NCBI GenBank assembly: GCA_020849895.1 | Contig: JADZFN010000026.1 | Span: 1-53,111, forward strand | Direction: 5' to 3' | DNA from: Verrucomicrobiia bacterium | GTDB lineage: Bacteria > Verrucomicrobiota > Verrucomicrobiia > JABWAM01 | Length of the DNA: 53,111 nt | Part shown: piece by piece, positions 6,149-14,826 of the stretch | Numbering within the stretch: the first letter of the stretch is position 1 | How the letters are laid out: each line of letters starts with the position of its first letter | Made by a program: the position numbers and the translations under genes | Notes under the pieces: model-generated | The model's database searches: none | What the model was told of the DNA's origin: nothing | Seen by the model: the letters and a program-made list of their open reading frames with translations, nothing else

Positions 6149-6991
6149 TCAGGCGAAGGGATTGTGCTTCAGCTCCTGGGCGACGGTCGTCGCGGGGCCG
6201 TGTCCCGGACACAGGAGCGTCTCGCTCGGCAGCGCGAGGAGCTTTCGGTGGAGGTGTTCGCGGAGACGCGCGTACGAGATTTGTCCTCCACCCATCGAGC
6301 CGGCGAAAATCGCGTCGCCCACCGCAACCACGGGGCCGGGCCACGCGGGATGGCCCGTGACCACCCAGGCGAGATGTCCCCGGCTGTGGCCATCGGTGAG
6401 CTGTGCGCGGGCGCGCAGCGCGCCGACAGCGAACTCCGCCCCTTCCTCGGCGAGGAGGGCGTCCTCCAAGGGTTCGCCCTTCGGCGCGACGACGCGGAGG
6501 TGGAATGCGCGCACGAGTTCTGGGAGGGCTTCGATGTGATCGCCGTGGGTATGGGTGACGCACAGGAGCGACGGCGCGAGGCGATGGGCTGCCGCCGTGT
6601 CGCGCGCAGCGTCCGCATCGGCGCCGGCGTCGAAAAAGATCGCTTCGCGCGAGGCGGGATCTCCGAGGAGCCAGGCGTTGACGATCATGTCGCCGTAACG
6701 GCTCGGGATTTGGTGGACGTCCGGCCAGCGTGCAGCATCGAGCGGACCGGGGTGAACCCGCCCTCCAGCCAGTTCCACGAACGGTCCCGGCCGCAGCCCG
6801 AGGGCGGCGGCCAGGGTGCGCAGGACGTTTTCTTCCGGTTTCTCGCCACTGAGGATCGCGTCGAGGCGGGTCGCGGCGAGGCCGGTCATGGAGGCCAGCT
6901 TTGCGGGGTCGAGGCCGGCGCCGCGCATCGCCTTGCCCAGGACGTCGCTCCAGGAATCTTCGAGCGGGAGGGGGAGAGGGATCGAAACCAT
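6149..6991 (-). CDS. Metallo-beta-lactamase-fold hydrolase with N-terminal helix-turn-helix domain
   Basis: The protein has 280 residues. Residues ~15-75 (MRGAGLDPAKLASMTGLAATRLDAILSGEKP...LRTLAAALGL) have the five-helix pattern of an XRE/Cro-type HTH. From ~90 on it is a metallo-beta-lactamase fold with H147-T-H149-G-D151-H152 (zinc site), a DGHSRGHLAW segment (metal His), GDAIFAGSMGGG, and a closing CPGHGPATT. The nearest characterised group is the glyoxalase II-like hydrolases, but GHS..H and GSMGG suggest another ester or thioester substrate. Fusion to a DNA-binding-like domain is unusual. The HTH could instead be a dimerisation domain. Confidence 0.8.
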   Translation of the reverse strand: MVSIPLPLPLEDSWSDVLGKAMRGAGLDPAKLASMTGLAATRLDAILSGEKPEENVLRTLAAALGLRPGPFVELAGGRVHPGPLDAARWPDVHQIPSRYGDMIVNAWLLGDPASREAIFFDAGADADAARDTAAAHRLAPSLLCVTHTHGDHIEALPELVRAFHLRVVAPKGEPLEDALLAEEGAEFAVGALRARAQLTDGHSRGHLAWVVTGHPAWPGPVVAVGDAIFAGSMGGGQISYARLREHLHRKLLALPSETLLCPGHGPATTVAQELKHNPFA

Positions 6992-7052
6992 GACGAACGC
7001 GTGCGGGAAGACACGTAATCCACAACCCGTCTGGGTGCAACTCGGAGGCGCG

Positions 7053-9269
7053 TCAGTCCTCCGGCGCGAAGCGGCGCAGGCGCAGGCTGTTCGAGACCAC
7101 GCAGAGGCTGCTCAAGGCCATCGTGAGGCTGCACAGCATCGGGCTGAGCATCCGGCCCGTCCACGGCCAGAGCGCGCCTGCGGCGAGCGGGATGGCGAGC
7201 GCGTTGTAGAAGAAGCTGAAGAAGATGTTTTGGCGAATGACCGCCATCGCGCGGCGGGAGAGCGCGATCGCGTCGGCCACGCCCGCCACGCGGTTCCGCA
7301 GGAGAGTGACATCCGCCGAATGGATCGCCACGTCCGTGCCTCCGCCCATCGCGAAACCGAGATCGGCCAAGGCGAGGGCGGGGGCGTCGTTGATCCCGTC
7401 GCCGGCCATGCCGACGCGACGTCCGTCGGCGCGCCATCCGGCGACGGCCGCCGATTTCCCGGCAGGCGAAACGCCCGCCAACACCCTCTCGATGCCGATC
7501 TCGCGGGCGACGGCGCGGGCCGTTTCCTCTCGATCTCCCGTGACCATGGCGACCTCGAGGCCGAGGCGGCGCAGGCGGCGCACGGTGGCCGAGGCGTCCG
7601 CGCGCGTCGGATCGGCGGCGGCGAGCAGGCCGAGAGGCTTGCCGTCGAGCGCCACGGCGAACGCGGTGGGACCGTGTGCCGCGAGGGCGGAAATTTCCCG
7701 TGCGAGCGCGCGCCGCGCGTCGGGGTCGGAAGCGATCTCGGGGCCGCCGACGCGGACCTCCCGTCCCGCGACGCGCGCGGAGACGCCACATCCTTCGTCC
7801 ACGCGGAAATCCTCCGGCTCGAGCGGGAGCACGCCTTCCGCTTCGGCGCGCGCGAGGACCGCCGCCGCGAGCGGATGCTGCGAGCGTTTCTCGGCCGCCG
7901 CAGCCCAGCGGAGCAGGTCGGCCGGCGCCACTCCGTCTTTCGGGAGGACTTCGGTGATTTTCGGCCGTCCTTCGGTCAGGGTGCCCGTCTTGTCGAGGAG
8001 GAGGGTGTCGAGCTTTCCCGCAACTTCGATGGCTTCGCCTCCCTTGAAAAGAATGCCGAGCTCCGCGCCGCGCCCAATGGCGACGGTCACCGCCGTCGGC
8101 GTCGCGAGGCCGAGCGCGCAGGGGCAGGCCACGACGAGCACGGAGACGGCGGCGAGGAGGGCCATCCCGAGGGCCTCCGGCGGGCCGAATGCGAGCCACA
8201 GACCAAACGCGAGAGCCGCGAGCGCGATCACTGCGGGCACGAACCGTCCACTCACCACGTCCGCGAGGCGGGCGATCCGCGGGCGGGATGCCTGTGCGCC
8301 CTCCACGAGTCGGACCATCTGTTGGAGAAAGGCGTCCGCGCCGACGCGCGTCGCCCGGATGCGCAGCGCGCCGTTGCCGTTGAGGGTGGCGCCGATGACG
8401 GCGTCTCCGGGTTTGCGCTCCACGGGGATCGGCTCTCCGGTGACCATCGCCTCGTCCACGGAGGAACGCCCCTCGAGGACGACGCCGTCCACAGGGATCT
8501 TTTCGCCCGGACGAACGAGCACGACTTCGCCGACGCGGACCTGGTCCGACGGCGTCTCGACATGGCGGCCGTCCCGCTCGACGCGGGCGACGCGCGCCTG
8601 GCGGCCGACGAGCGCGCGGATCGCGGCTCCGGTGCGGCGGGAGGCGCGCTCTTCAAGGAGGCGTCCGGCGCGGACGGTGATCACGATCATTACCGCGGCG
8701 TCGAACCACGCGTGCGGCGCGTGCTCCGCGGATTTCCAAACGCCGGGCGCGAAGGCGATCGCGGCGCCCGACAGGTAAGCGGCCAGCAGTCCCAGCGCGA
8801 GGAGCGTGTTCATGTCTGCCGAGCGAGCGCGCGCGGCGCGCCATGCGCCCGCGAAGAAGGAGCGCCCCGTCCAGAAGACGACAGGCGTGGACAGCACGAG
8901 GAGCAGGAGGTCGCGCCCTGGAAAAAGCGTTTCGCTCAAGGAGAGGATCACGACGGGAACCGCGAGGCCGACGGCGACGATCAATCCCGTCGCGCGCGGG
9001 GGTGGCAGGTCCGCGTCTCCGTCTGCGGCAGCAGGAGGCGGCTCATGCGCCGCGTAGCCGAGCGCAGCGATCGCGGCGCGAAGGCGCGGGGGATCCGTGC
9101 GCTCCGGATCGAACTCCATCCATGCGCGGGGGGGGTGCAATCCAACCGTCGCGGCGGTGACGCCCGGGACTGCGCGAAGGCTGCGTTCGATGCGCGCGGC
9201 GCAGGAGGCGCAGCTCATGCCTTCGACCACGAACTCGGCGCGCGCGTGAGAAGACGGGGAGGCATTCAA
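7053..9269 (-). CDS. copA: Copper-type P1B heavy-metal-translocating ATPase
   Basis: This inner-membrane ATPase of 738 residues exports Cu(I) or a similar soft metal ion. Residues 17-23 are the GMSCASC heavy-metal-binding motif of one HMA domain. CPC at 382-384 is the membrane metal site, D426 of DKTGTLT is the phosphorylated aspartate, an HP motif (QHPLAAAV) lies in the nucleotide-binding domain, and GDGINDAP spans ~623-630. The predicted start is TTG at 9269, which a TAGAGT -10 box six bases upstream supports as the first base of a leaderless message. No CsoR/CueR regulator or copper chaperone gene is adjacent. Confidence 0.93.
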   Translation of the reverse strand: MNASPSSHARAEFVVEGMSCASCAARIERSLRAVPGVTAATVGLHPPRAWMEFDPERTDPPRLRAAIAALGYAAHEPPPAAADGDADLPPPRATGLIVAVGLAVPVVILSLSETLFPGRDLLLLVLSTPVVFWTGRSFFAGAWRAARARSADMNTLLALGLLAAYLSGAAIAFAPGVWKSAEHAPHAWFDAAVMIVITVRAGRLLEERASRRTGAAIRALVGRQARVARVERDGRHVETPSDQVRVGEVVLVRPGEKIPVDGVVLEGRSSVDEAMVTGEPIPVERKPGDAVIGATLNGNGALRIRATRVGADAFLQQMVRLVEGAQASRPRIARLADVVSGRFVPAVIALAALAFGLWLAFGPPEALGMALLAAVSVLVVACPCALGLATPTAVTVAIGRGAELGILFKGGEAIEVAGKLDTLLLDKTGTLTEGRPKITEVLPKDGVAPADLLRWAAAAEKRSQHPLAAAVLARAEAEGVLPLEPEDFRVDEGCGVSARVAGREVRVGGPEIASDPDARRALAREISALAAHGPTAFAVALDGKPLGLLAAADPTRADASATVRRLRRLGLEVAMVTGDREETARAVAREIGIERVLAGVSPAGKSAAVAGWRADGRRVGMAGDGINDAPALALADLGFAMGGGTDVAIHSADVTLLRNRVAGVADAIALSRRAMAVIRQNIFFSFFYNALAIPLAAGALWPWTGRMLSPMLCSLTMALSSLCVVSNSLRLRRFAPED

Positions 9270-9275
9270 TCCCGC

Positions 9276-9281
9276 ACTCTA
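9276..9281 (-). promoter_or_regulatory. -10 box (TAGAGT) of the copper ATPase gene
   Basis: On the minus strand TGTGCTAGAGT ends six bases before the TTG start of the ATPase gene, so transcription should start at or next to the start codon. The -35 region is poor, and the upstream TGTGC may act as an extended -10. Confidence 0.45.
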
Positions 9282-9441
9282 GCACAAAACGAGGACTTTT
9301 TCTTCGCTGAAAAATCGGTTCGGTCCGTCTTGAAGGCGCGATCGGAAGGGGTCCCTCTCGTGGGGGAACCGGCGGAGACGACCTGCGACGGACGCCCCGA
9401 CCTGGCGTTTGGCGGATTCCTCCGCTGCGAGAAGGGGCGTC

Positions 9442-10326
9442 TTACGCGAGATCCTTTCCGACGAGGCGTCGGTAGACATCGAGATATTTCTCGCGCGTTT
9501 TGCCGATCACCTCAGCGGGAAGCGGCGGCGGCGGCGGCTGTTTGTTCCAGTCGAGCGATTCGAGGTAGTCGCGCAGGAATTGCTTGTCGAAGCTGGGCTG
9601 GCCGCGGCCGGGGGCATAGTGATCAACGGGCCAGAAGCGCGAGGAATCCGGAGTGAGCGCTTCGTCAATGAGGAGGAGCGTGCCGTCGGGCAGTTCGCCG
9701 AACTCGAACTTCGTGTCGGCGATGAGGATCCCCCGGGCGCGCGCGAAATCCCGCGCGGCGGCATAGATGGCGAGGCTGAGATCGCGGATCTTCTCGGCCT
9801 TCGCCGCGCCGAGGATTTTCGCGGCGGTCTCGAACGAGATGTTCTCGTCGTGACCGACTTCGGCTTTTGTCGAGGGAGTGAAGATCGGAGTCGGCAGCTC
9901 GGACGATTCCTGGAGCCCCTCGGGGAGCGGGAGGCCGCAGACGGATCGGCTTTTCCGATACTCCTTCCAGCCGGAGCCGGCGAGATAGCCGCGCACGACG
10001 CATTCGACGGGGAGCGGTTTCGTTTTCCGGACGATCATCGAACGACCGACGAGTTCGGGGCGTCGGCGCCCGATCTCGCCGAGGTCAGCGGTCAGAAAAT
10101 GGTGCGGCACGATCTCCCTGAGACGGTTGAACCAGAAGAGAGAGATCTGATTGAGCACGCGGCCCTTGTCGGGAACGCCGTCGTCCATGATGACGTCGAA
10201 GGCCGAGATGCGATCGCTGGCAACGAAAAGGAGGCGGTCGCCGAGATCGAAGACCTCGCGGACTTTGCCGGAGCGGAGCTTGCGGAGTTCGGGGGCGTCG
10301 AAGCGGAGGATCGGGGGGTGAGGCAT
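9442..10326 (-). CDS. purC: Phosphoribosylaminoimidazole-succinocarboxamide synthase (SAICAR synthetase)
   Basis: It catalyses the ATP-dependent addition of aspartate to CAIR in purine synthesis, in the cytosol. Hallmarks are SGKVREVFDLGDRLLFVASDRISAFDVIM (residues ~14-42, ATP-binding strands), VVRGYLAGSGWKEYRKS (substrate loop), IADTKFEFGEL and LIDEALTPDSSRFW. At 294 residues it belongs to the longer form also found in yeast and many PVC bacteria. Start ATG 10326 is chosen because the 15 residues upstream do not resemble the family. It is divergent from the ABC-transporter operon, and no other pur gene is in the window. Confidence 0.94.
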   Translation of the reverse strand: MPHPPILRFDAPELRKLRSGKVREVFDLGDRLLFVASDRISAFDVIMDDGVPDKGRVLNQISLFWFNRLREIVPHHFLTADLGEIGRRRPELVGRSMIVRKTKPLPVECVVRGYLAGSGWKEYRKSRSVCGLPLPEGLQESSELPTPIFTPSTKAEVGHDENISFETAAKILGAAKAEKIRDLSLAIYAAARDFARARGILIADTKFEFGELPDGTLLLIDEALTPDSSRFWPVDHYAPGRGQPSFDKQFLRDYLESLDWNKQPPPPPLPAEVIGKTREKYLDVYRRLVGKDLA

Positions 10327-10403
10327 GGTGAAAGACGCGCCTTCGATGCCCCAGCTTCGGGACAAAAGCAAGCGGGAGGAAGGCGCGGGGCTTCGGTGCG
10401 GCG

Positions 10404-10432
10404 TTGACGCCCGCGCGAGGGGTTCGTATCGT
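10404..10432 (+). promoter_or_regulatory. Sigma70-like promoter of the ABC-2 transporter operon
   Basis: TTGACG (10404-10409), a 17-base spacer and TATCGT (10427-10432) lie ten bases before the ATG at 10443, so the leader is at most a few bases. This is one of the best matches in the window. Confidence 0.6.
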
Positions 10433-10442
10433 AGGCTTTGCC

Positions 10443-11342
10443 ATGCACGCGATCGAGACGCGCTCCCTCACCAAGCATTTCCGCTCGACCTGGCGGCGGC
10501 GCGTGGTGGGGCTGGATCATCTCAATTTCGCCGTCCGGGAAAACGAGGTGTACGGCCTGCTGGGCCCCAACGGTTCCGGAAAGAGCACGACCCTCAAGCT
10601 CATCCTCGGCCTCTACCGCCCCTCGGAAGGCGAAGCCGAAATTTTCGGGATGGGCGTTGAGCGCACCGCCTCCCGCACCCGCGTTGGGTATCTGCCCGAG
10701 AACCCCTATTTCTATCGCTATCTCACCGGCGAGGAGACCGTGCGCTTCTTCGGCCGGCTCTGCGGGATGCGCGGCCGCCGCCTCGAGGAGAAGGTTGCCG
10801 AATTGCTCGCCCTCGTGGGTCTCGAAGCCCACCGCCACCGCCGTCTCGCCGGCTACTCGAAAGGAATGCTTCAGCGCATCGGCCTCGCCCAGGCGCTCGT
10901 TCATGACCCTCGTCTGCTCCTGCTCGACGAACCGACGGCGGGGGTGGACCCCATCGGTTCGATCGAAATCCGCGACCTCATCCTCAAGCTTCGCGGCATG
11001 GGCAAGACCCTTCTCCTCTGCTCCCATCTGCTCGACCAGGTGCAGGACGTCTGCGACCGCATCGGGATCCTCCATTACGGAAAGATGATTCTCGAGGGCG
11101 ACGTGAAAGACCTCCTCGCTCGCAGGGAGCAGTTCCAGTTCATCTGCGAAGACCTGACCGACCCCGCGCGCACGAAGGTGCGGGAAGCGATCCGCGCGTC
11201 AGGCGGACGCATTGTCTCCGAGGGCAACCCCGCAACCACGCTCGAACAGCTCTTCCTCCAATCCGTCCGCTCCGCTGACCGCGGCAAGGCCGTCGCCTCC
11301 GGCGCGACGCGTCCCGTGGACCTGCCCACCGCTCAACCCTGA
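10443..11342 (+). CDS. ABC-2 type transporter, ATP-binding subunit
   Basis: The cytosolic ATPase has 299 residues. Walker A is GPNGSGKST (41-49), the signature is YSKGMLQRIGLAQAL (SKGM in place of SGGQ, usual for ABC-2 exporters), Walker B is RLLLLDEPTAGVD with D162 and E163, and the switch His lies in LLLCSHLLD. The C-terminal ~90 residues form the accessory domain typical of CcmA/NatA-like subunits. The permease gene follows after five bases and an FRGxxAD protein comes next, so the three probably make one complex. The substrate is unknown. Start ATG 10443 is favoured over the upstream ATG at 10404, which lies inside the -35 box. Confidence 0.9.
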   Translation: MHAIETRSLTKHFRSTWRRRVVGLDHLNFAVRENEVYGLLGPNGSGKSTTLKLILGLYRPSEGEAEIFGMGVERTASRTRVGYLPENPYFYRYLTGEETVRFFGRLCGMRGRRLEEKVAELLALVGLEAHRHRRLAGYSKGMLQRIGLAQALVHDPRLLLLDEPTAGVDPIGSIEIRDLILKLRGMGKTLLLCSHLLDQVQDVCDRIGILHYGKMILEGDVKDLLARREQFQFICEDLTDPARTKVREAIRASGGRIVSEGNPATTLEQLFLQSVRSADRGKAVASGATRPVDLPTAQP

Positions 11343-11347
11343 CGCCC

Positions 11348-12238
11348 ATGGACACTCCGACTCCCCGTCGCCTCGGCTTCTCCTTCGGCCGCCTTTGGAC
11401 CATCGGACGGAACACGATGACGGAGGTGATCCGCCAGAAGTTCTTCTACATCCTGCTCGTGTTCGGTCTTGTGGTAATCGCCAGCTCGCACTTCTTCGCG
11501 CAGTTTTCCAGCGCCGAACAGATCAAGTTCATCAAAGACTTCAGCCTCGCGGCGATCACGATTTTCGGAGCGCTCATCGCGATGGTGGGCACCGCGGAGC
11601 TCCTCCCCCTGGAGCTCGATAACCGGACGATCTATCCGATCCTCGCCAAGCCGGTCCACCGCGCCGAGTTTCTCCTCGGCAAGTTCGCCGGGATGGCGAT
11701 GCTCCTCCTGTTCACGATCCTGCTCATGAGCCTGATCTTCGCGGGGCTGCTCTTCTACACGGAGCGCCAGCTCCTCGCCGGCGCGGCCGCAGCCGCCTCG
11801 GTGCCCGGCGCCGAGGTCAGCCCGGGCGAAATCGCCGCACAAATCCTCCAGCAGACGCGCGACTTCGCCCTTCTCAAGGCCATTTTCCTCATCGGGATCA
11901 AGGCCCTCATCGTCTGCGCGATCAGCCTGCTCATCTCCACGTTCGCCACCTCGGTGATCTTCAACGTGATCTCCTCGGTGATCATCTACCTCTGCGGCCA
12001 TCTCGAGGCCGGCGCCCGCCAGGCCTCTCTCGGCGACCAATCTCCCGTCGTTCGCGCCCTCATGCGCGTCATCGCTTTTTTTGTGCCCGACTTGAACGCC
12101 TTCAACCTCGCGGACGCCGTCGTGCTCGGCCAGCACATCCCCCTGCGCCTCGTGCTCAACACCGCCGGCTACGGGATTTTTTACGCGGCCATCGCCCTGG
12201 CGGTCGCGCTCGTCATCTTCCAGGAAAAGGAGATCTGA
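11348..12238 (+). CDS. ABC-2 type transporter, permease subunit
   Basis: This inner-membrane protein has 296 residues and about six spans: ~30-50, ~70-90, ~115-140, ~180-205, ~210-230 and ~265-290. The first spans are followed by LLPLELDNRTIYPILAKPVHRAEFLLGKF, the coupling-helix and elbow region typical of NosY/NatB-like permeases. An Ala-rich loop (residues ~142-170) lies on one side. It is the partner of the ATPase five bases upstream. The gene ends seven bases before the next start, in one operon. Confidence 0.87.
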   Translation: MDTPTPRRLGFSFGRLWTIGRNTMTEVIRQKFFYILLVFGLVVIASSHFFAQFSSAEQIKFIKDFSLAAITIFGALIAMVGTAELLPLELDNRTIYPILAKPVHRAEFLLGKFAGMAMLLLFTILLMSLIFAGLLFYTERQLLAGAAAAASVPGAEVSPGEIAAQILQQTRDFALLKAIFLIGIKALIVCAISLLISTFATSVIFNVISSVIIYLCGHLEAGARQASLGDQSPVVRALMRVIAFFVPDLNAFNLADAVVLGQHIPLRLVLNTAGYGIFYAAIALAVALVIFQEKEI

Positions 12239-12245
12239 CGCCGCC

Positions 12246-13046
12246 ATGAGGAAACGCGTCCTCGTCATCGTCGCGCTCCTCGCCTTGGCGGTCGCGGCGA
12301 AAGGGCCTTGGGAAGACGCCCTCCGCCGCTCCCGTGGCGCGCATCGCCTCGGGGCGGGAGAAGCGATCAGCGTCAAGCTGCGCGCCCGCCTCGGACAGAA
12401 CCTCGCCGTGGCTTTGTTAAGCGGTTTTCGGGGCATCGTCGCCGACTTTGTCTGGCTCGGTGCGCACTCTGCCTGGGAGGACCAAAAATGGTACAAGATG
12501 CGCGAGGGGATCGAGCTCGCTGTCGTCCTTCAGCCGCACTCGATCTCGTTCTGGGACATCGGCGCCTGGCATTTCGCGTGGAACGCCAGCTACGGCGAGA
12601 GCGTCAATCCGAAGTATCCGAGCGACGCCTATCGGCTCAAGGTGCAGCGGGACTGGATTCTCGCCGGAAAAACCTTTCTCGAACAGGGGATCCTCAACAA
12701 CCCCGACAACTGGGACCTCAAGTTCAAGCTCGGCTGGATTTACTATCAGAAGCTCAAAGACCCGCTCGGCTCCGTCCCCTGGTTCAAGAAGGCCTCCGCC
12801 TATCCCGAAGCGCCTCTCTACGTCGGGCGCATGGTCGGTCACATGTATGTCAAAGGAGAGCGCACGCGCGAAGCCTTGGAATGGTGGAAGAAGCTCTGGG
12901 CCGAGGACCATGCGAGGCATCCGGAGCAGCTCTGGCACAAGATCGCCCAGTGGGGCCATGAGGCCGAGGAGAAGCTTGCGATTCCCACGTCGCAAAGAGT
13001 CTTTCCTGCCCCCAAAAAATCAGGTAAGAAGCCAGGTTTTCCATGA
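12246..13046 (+). CDS. Membrane-anchored TPR-like protein with FRGIVAD motif, ABC-2 partner
   Basis: The protein has 266 residues. An N-terminal hydrophobic segment (LVIVALLALAVAA, ~5-18) is a signal peptide or anchor. The motif SGFRGIVADFVWLGAHSAWEDQ (~60-80) follows, then helical repeats: LQPHSISFWDIGAWHFAWN, NNPDNWDLKFKLGWIYYQK and APLYVGRMVGHMYVKGE. Proteins with this FRG-x-x-AD-x-x-W block occur behind ABC-2 transporter genes in several bacterial phyla, and their function is undescribed as far as I know. Translational coupling (stop overlaps the next start, ATGA 13043-13046) and the operon place it with the transporter, probably on the periplasmic side. Confidence 0.72.
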   Translation: MRKRVLVIVALLALAVAAKGPWEDALRRSRGAHRLGAGEAISVKLRARLGQNLAVALLSGFRGIVADFVWLGAHSAWEDQKWYKMREGIELAVVLQPHSISFWDIGAWHFAWNASYGESVNPKYPSDAYRLKVQRDWILAGKTFLEQGILNNPDNWDLKFKLGWIYYQKLKDPLGSVPWFKKASAYPEAPLYVGRMVGHMYVKGERTREALEWWKKLWAEDHARHPEQLWHKIAQWGHEAEEKLAIPTSQRVFPAPKKSGKKPGFP

Positions 13047-13765
13047 AGTATGCCATTCTTGGCGATATTCACGCCAACCTCGAAGCCTTCCAAGTCGTCC
13101 TCGAAGACGCCCGCAAGGAGAAGGTCACGCACTTCGCCTGCGTGGGCGATGTCGTCGGTTACGCAGCCAACCCCCGCGAATGCCTGGCCCTCGTGCGCGA
13201 GCTCGGCTGCCCCGTCGTCAAGGGCAATCACGACGAGTACGCTTCCCAGGACGACGAGTGCGAGCATTTCCGCCCGATGGCCGCCGAGGTGATCAAGTGG
13301 ACGCGCCGCGTGCTCGCCGAGGAGGATCGCGCCTGGCTCCGCGACCTCAAGCTCATCCGCTACGTCGAATCCTTCACCATCGTTCACGCCACCCTCGACA
13401 TGCCGCACAAGTGGGGTTACGTGATGGACAAGCTCGCCGCCGCATCGAGTTTCAGCTATCAGAACACGTCGGTTTGTTTCTACGGACACACCCATCAGCC
13501 CTGCGCCTTCATCCGCGATGGCGTTGTGCGCGGCGGCCAGTTCGAGAAGATCCGGGTCGAGGCGGGCAAAAAATATTTCATCAACGTCGGAAGCGTGGGC
13601 CAGCCGCGCGACGGCAACCCCCTCGCCGCCTACGTGGTGTACGACATGCTCGCGAACCTCATCACGCTGAAACGCTTGCCGTACGACTTTCGAATGACCC
13701 AGCAGAAAATCCTCGAGGCCGGGCTGCCGGAGAAATGCGCCACGCGCCTGGAAATCGGCAAGTGA
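13043..13765 (+). CDS. Calcineurin-like metallophosphoesterase (YfcE/MJ0936-like)
   Basis: The 240-residue cytosolic enzyme carries the full two-metal motif set: GDIHANLEA (D8, H10), CVGDVVGYAANP (second Asp), GNHDEY (N62, H63, D64), IVHATLD and YGHTHQP (H149, H151). The family hydrolyses phosphomono- or diesters, and related 240-residue members act on small substrates, so specificity cannot be assigned. It shares the operon of the ABC-2 transporter and overlaps the next gene (GTGA 13762-13765). No membrane segment or signal is present. Confidence 0.88.
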   Translation: MKYAILGDIHANLEAFQVVLEDARKEKVTHFACVGDVVGYAANPRECLALVRELGCPVVKGNHDEYASQDDECEHFRPMAAEVIKWTRRVLAEEDRAWLRDLKLIRYVESFTIVHATLDMPHKWGYVMDKLAAASSFSYQNTSVCFYGHTHQPCAFIRDGVVRGGQFEKIRVEAGKKYFINVGSVGQPRDGNPLAAYVVYDMLANLITLKRLPYDFRMTQQKILEAGLPEKCATRLEIGK

Positions 13766-14676
13766 TCCGCGCCCTTCTCGCCGCCGTGCTGCTGGCCCTG
13801 GCCGCCTCCCATGCGGCAGCGCAGGTGGACGCCGAGATCGCCCTCGAACGCGACGCGCTCCTATTGTACGAGCCGATCCGCCTCCTCGTCCAGCTCACCA
13901 ATCTTTCCCCGCGCCCGCTCGACCTCGCGAAACCCACCGGAGAAAAGCTCTGGCTCGAAGTCTACGTCACCCGCGCCGACGACAGCGCCGTGCCGCGAAC
14001 CGCGAAGCCCTGGGCGCCTCCGACCGCCCTGCTCATGCCCGGCCAGAAGCGCGTCCTCGAAACCAACCTCCTCTCTGTGTTCCAGGTCCGAGAACCCGGC
14101 GATTACCGCATTCATGTCCGCGTCAATTACGGCGACCGTTCCGCTGCCTCCCGCCTCCTCAAGCTCGCCGTGGAACGCGGCACGCCTCTCTGGCAGCAGC
14201 AGGCCGTTTTGCCGCCCGATTCTTCGGAAAGCTCCGGCGGCGCGCGCACTCGTCTTTACACACTTCTCGTCCACCGCGCCGACGCGACCCGCGAGCTTTT
14301 CGCCCGCATCCAGGACCCGGATCAGGACCGCGTCTTCTGCACGACGCGTCTCGGCCCTTGGGTGAACTCCTCGGACCTCGACGCCAAAGTGGATCGCGAC
14401 GGCGTCCTCCACGTTCTCCAACGTGCCGGTGCGCGCATCTTCCGCTATTCGCGTCTCACCGCCGTCGGCAAGCTGGCGCCCCAACGTCTTTTTTCCAACC
14501 TCGGTTCCGTTCCGCGGCTCGCCGTGCTGGGGAACGAGGCCGTGGAGGTGGTCGGCGGCGAAGAGATCGTGCCCGGCGACAAACCACAAAAGCTCGAGGG
14601 CATCATCCCCACGGCGCCCGTCGGCGCGCCGCGGGGTCAGGAGCGCGCCCCCGTCTCCCGGCGAGACGGTTTTTGA
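13762..14676 (+). CDS. Secreted protein of unknown function
   Basis: The protein has 304 residues, starting GTG at 13762 inside the preceding stop. Residues 1-21 (VIRALLAAVLLALAASHAAAQ) form a clear signal peptide with AxA|Q cleavage. The next ~110 residues read as a beta-sandwich (ALERDALLLYEPIRLLVQLTNLS...PGDYRIHVRVNYGDR), like the Ig-like folds of extracellular adhesion or protease-inhibitor proteins. The rest is mixed and ends in a basic, Pro-rich tail. It ends the ABC-2 operon. No catalytic motif is seen. Confidence 0.68.
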   Translation: MIRALLAAVLLALAASHAAAQVDAEIALERDALLLYEPIRLLVQLTNLSPRPLDLAKPTGEKLWLEVYVTRADDSAVPRTAKPWAPPTALLMPGQKRVLETNLLSVFQVREPGDYRIHVRVNYGDRSAASRLLKLAVERGTPLWQQQAVLPPDSSESSGGARTRLYTLLVHRADATRELFARIQDPDQDRVFCTTRLGPWVNSSDLDAKVDRDGVLHVLQRAGARIFRYSRLTAVGKLAPQRLFSNLGSVPRLAVLGNEAVEVVGGEEIVPGDKPQKLEGIIPTAPVGAPRGQERAPVSRRDGF

Positions 14677-14826
14677 CGCGGGCGTTCCGGAAGAGGTCGG
14701 GCCGGGAAGCCCTGGACATCTCATGCGGGTTGACCGTGAGCCGGCGGCCTCTCTTCTCACGGGTCTGGACAATCGCCTTCCCGCTTGATTTTTCCCCTTC
14801 CGCGCGGGTTCAATCCGGCGTTCCTG

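Noticed and set aside
6816-9656. 946-codon plus-strand frame
   Set aside because: It is fully antisense to the copper ATPase and its product is Arg/Gly/Ala-rich without motifs. It is a high-GC shadow.
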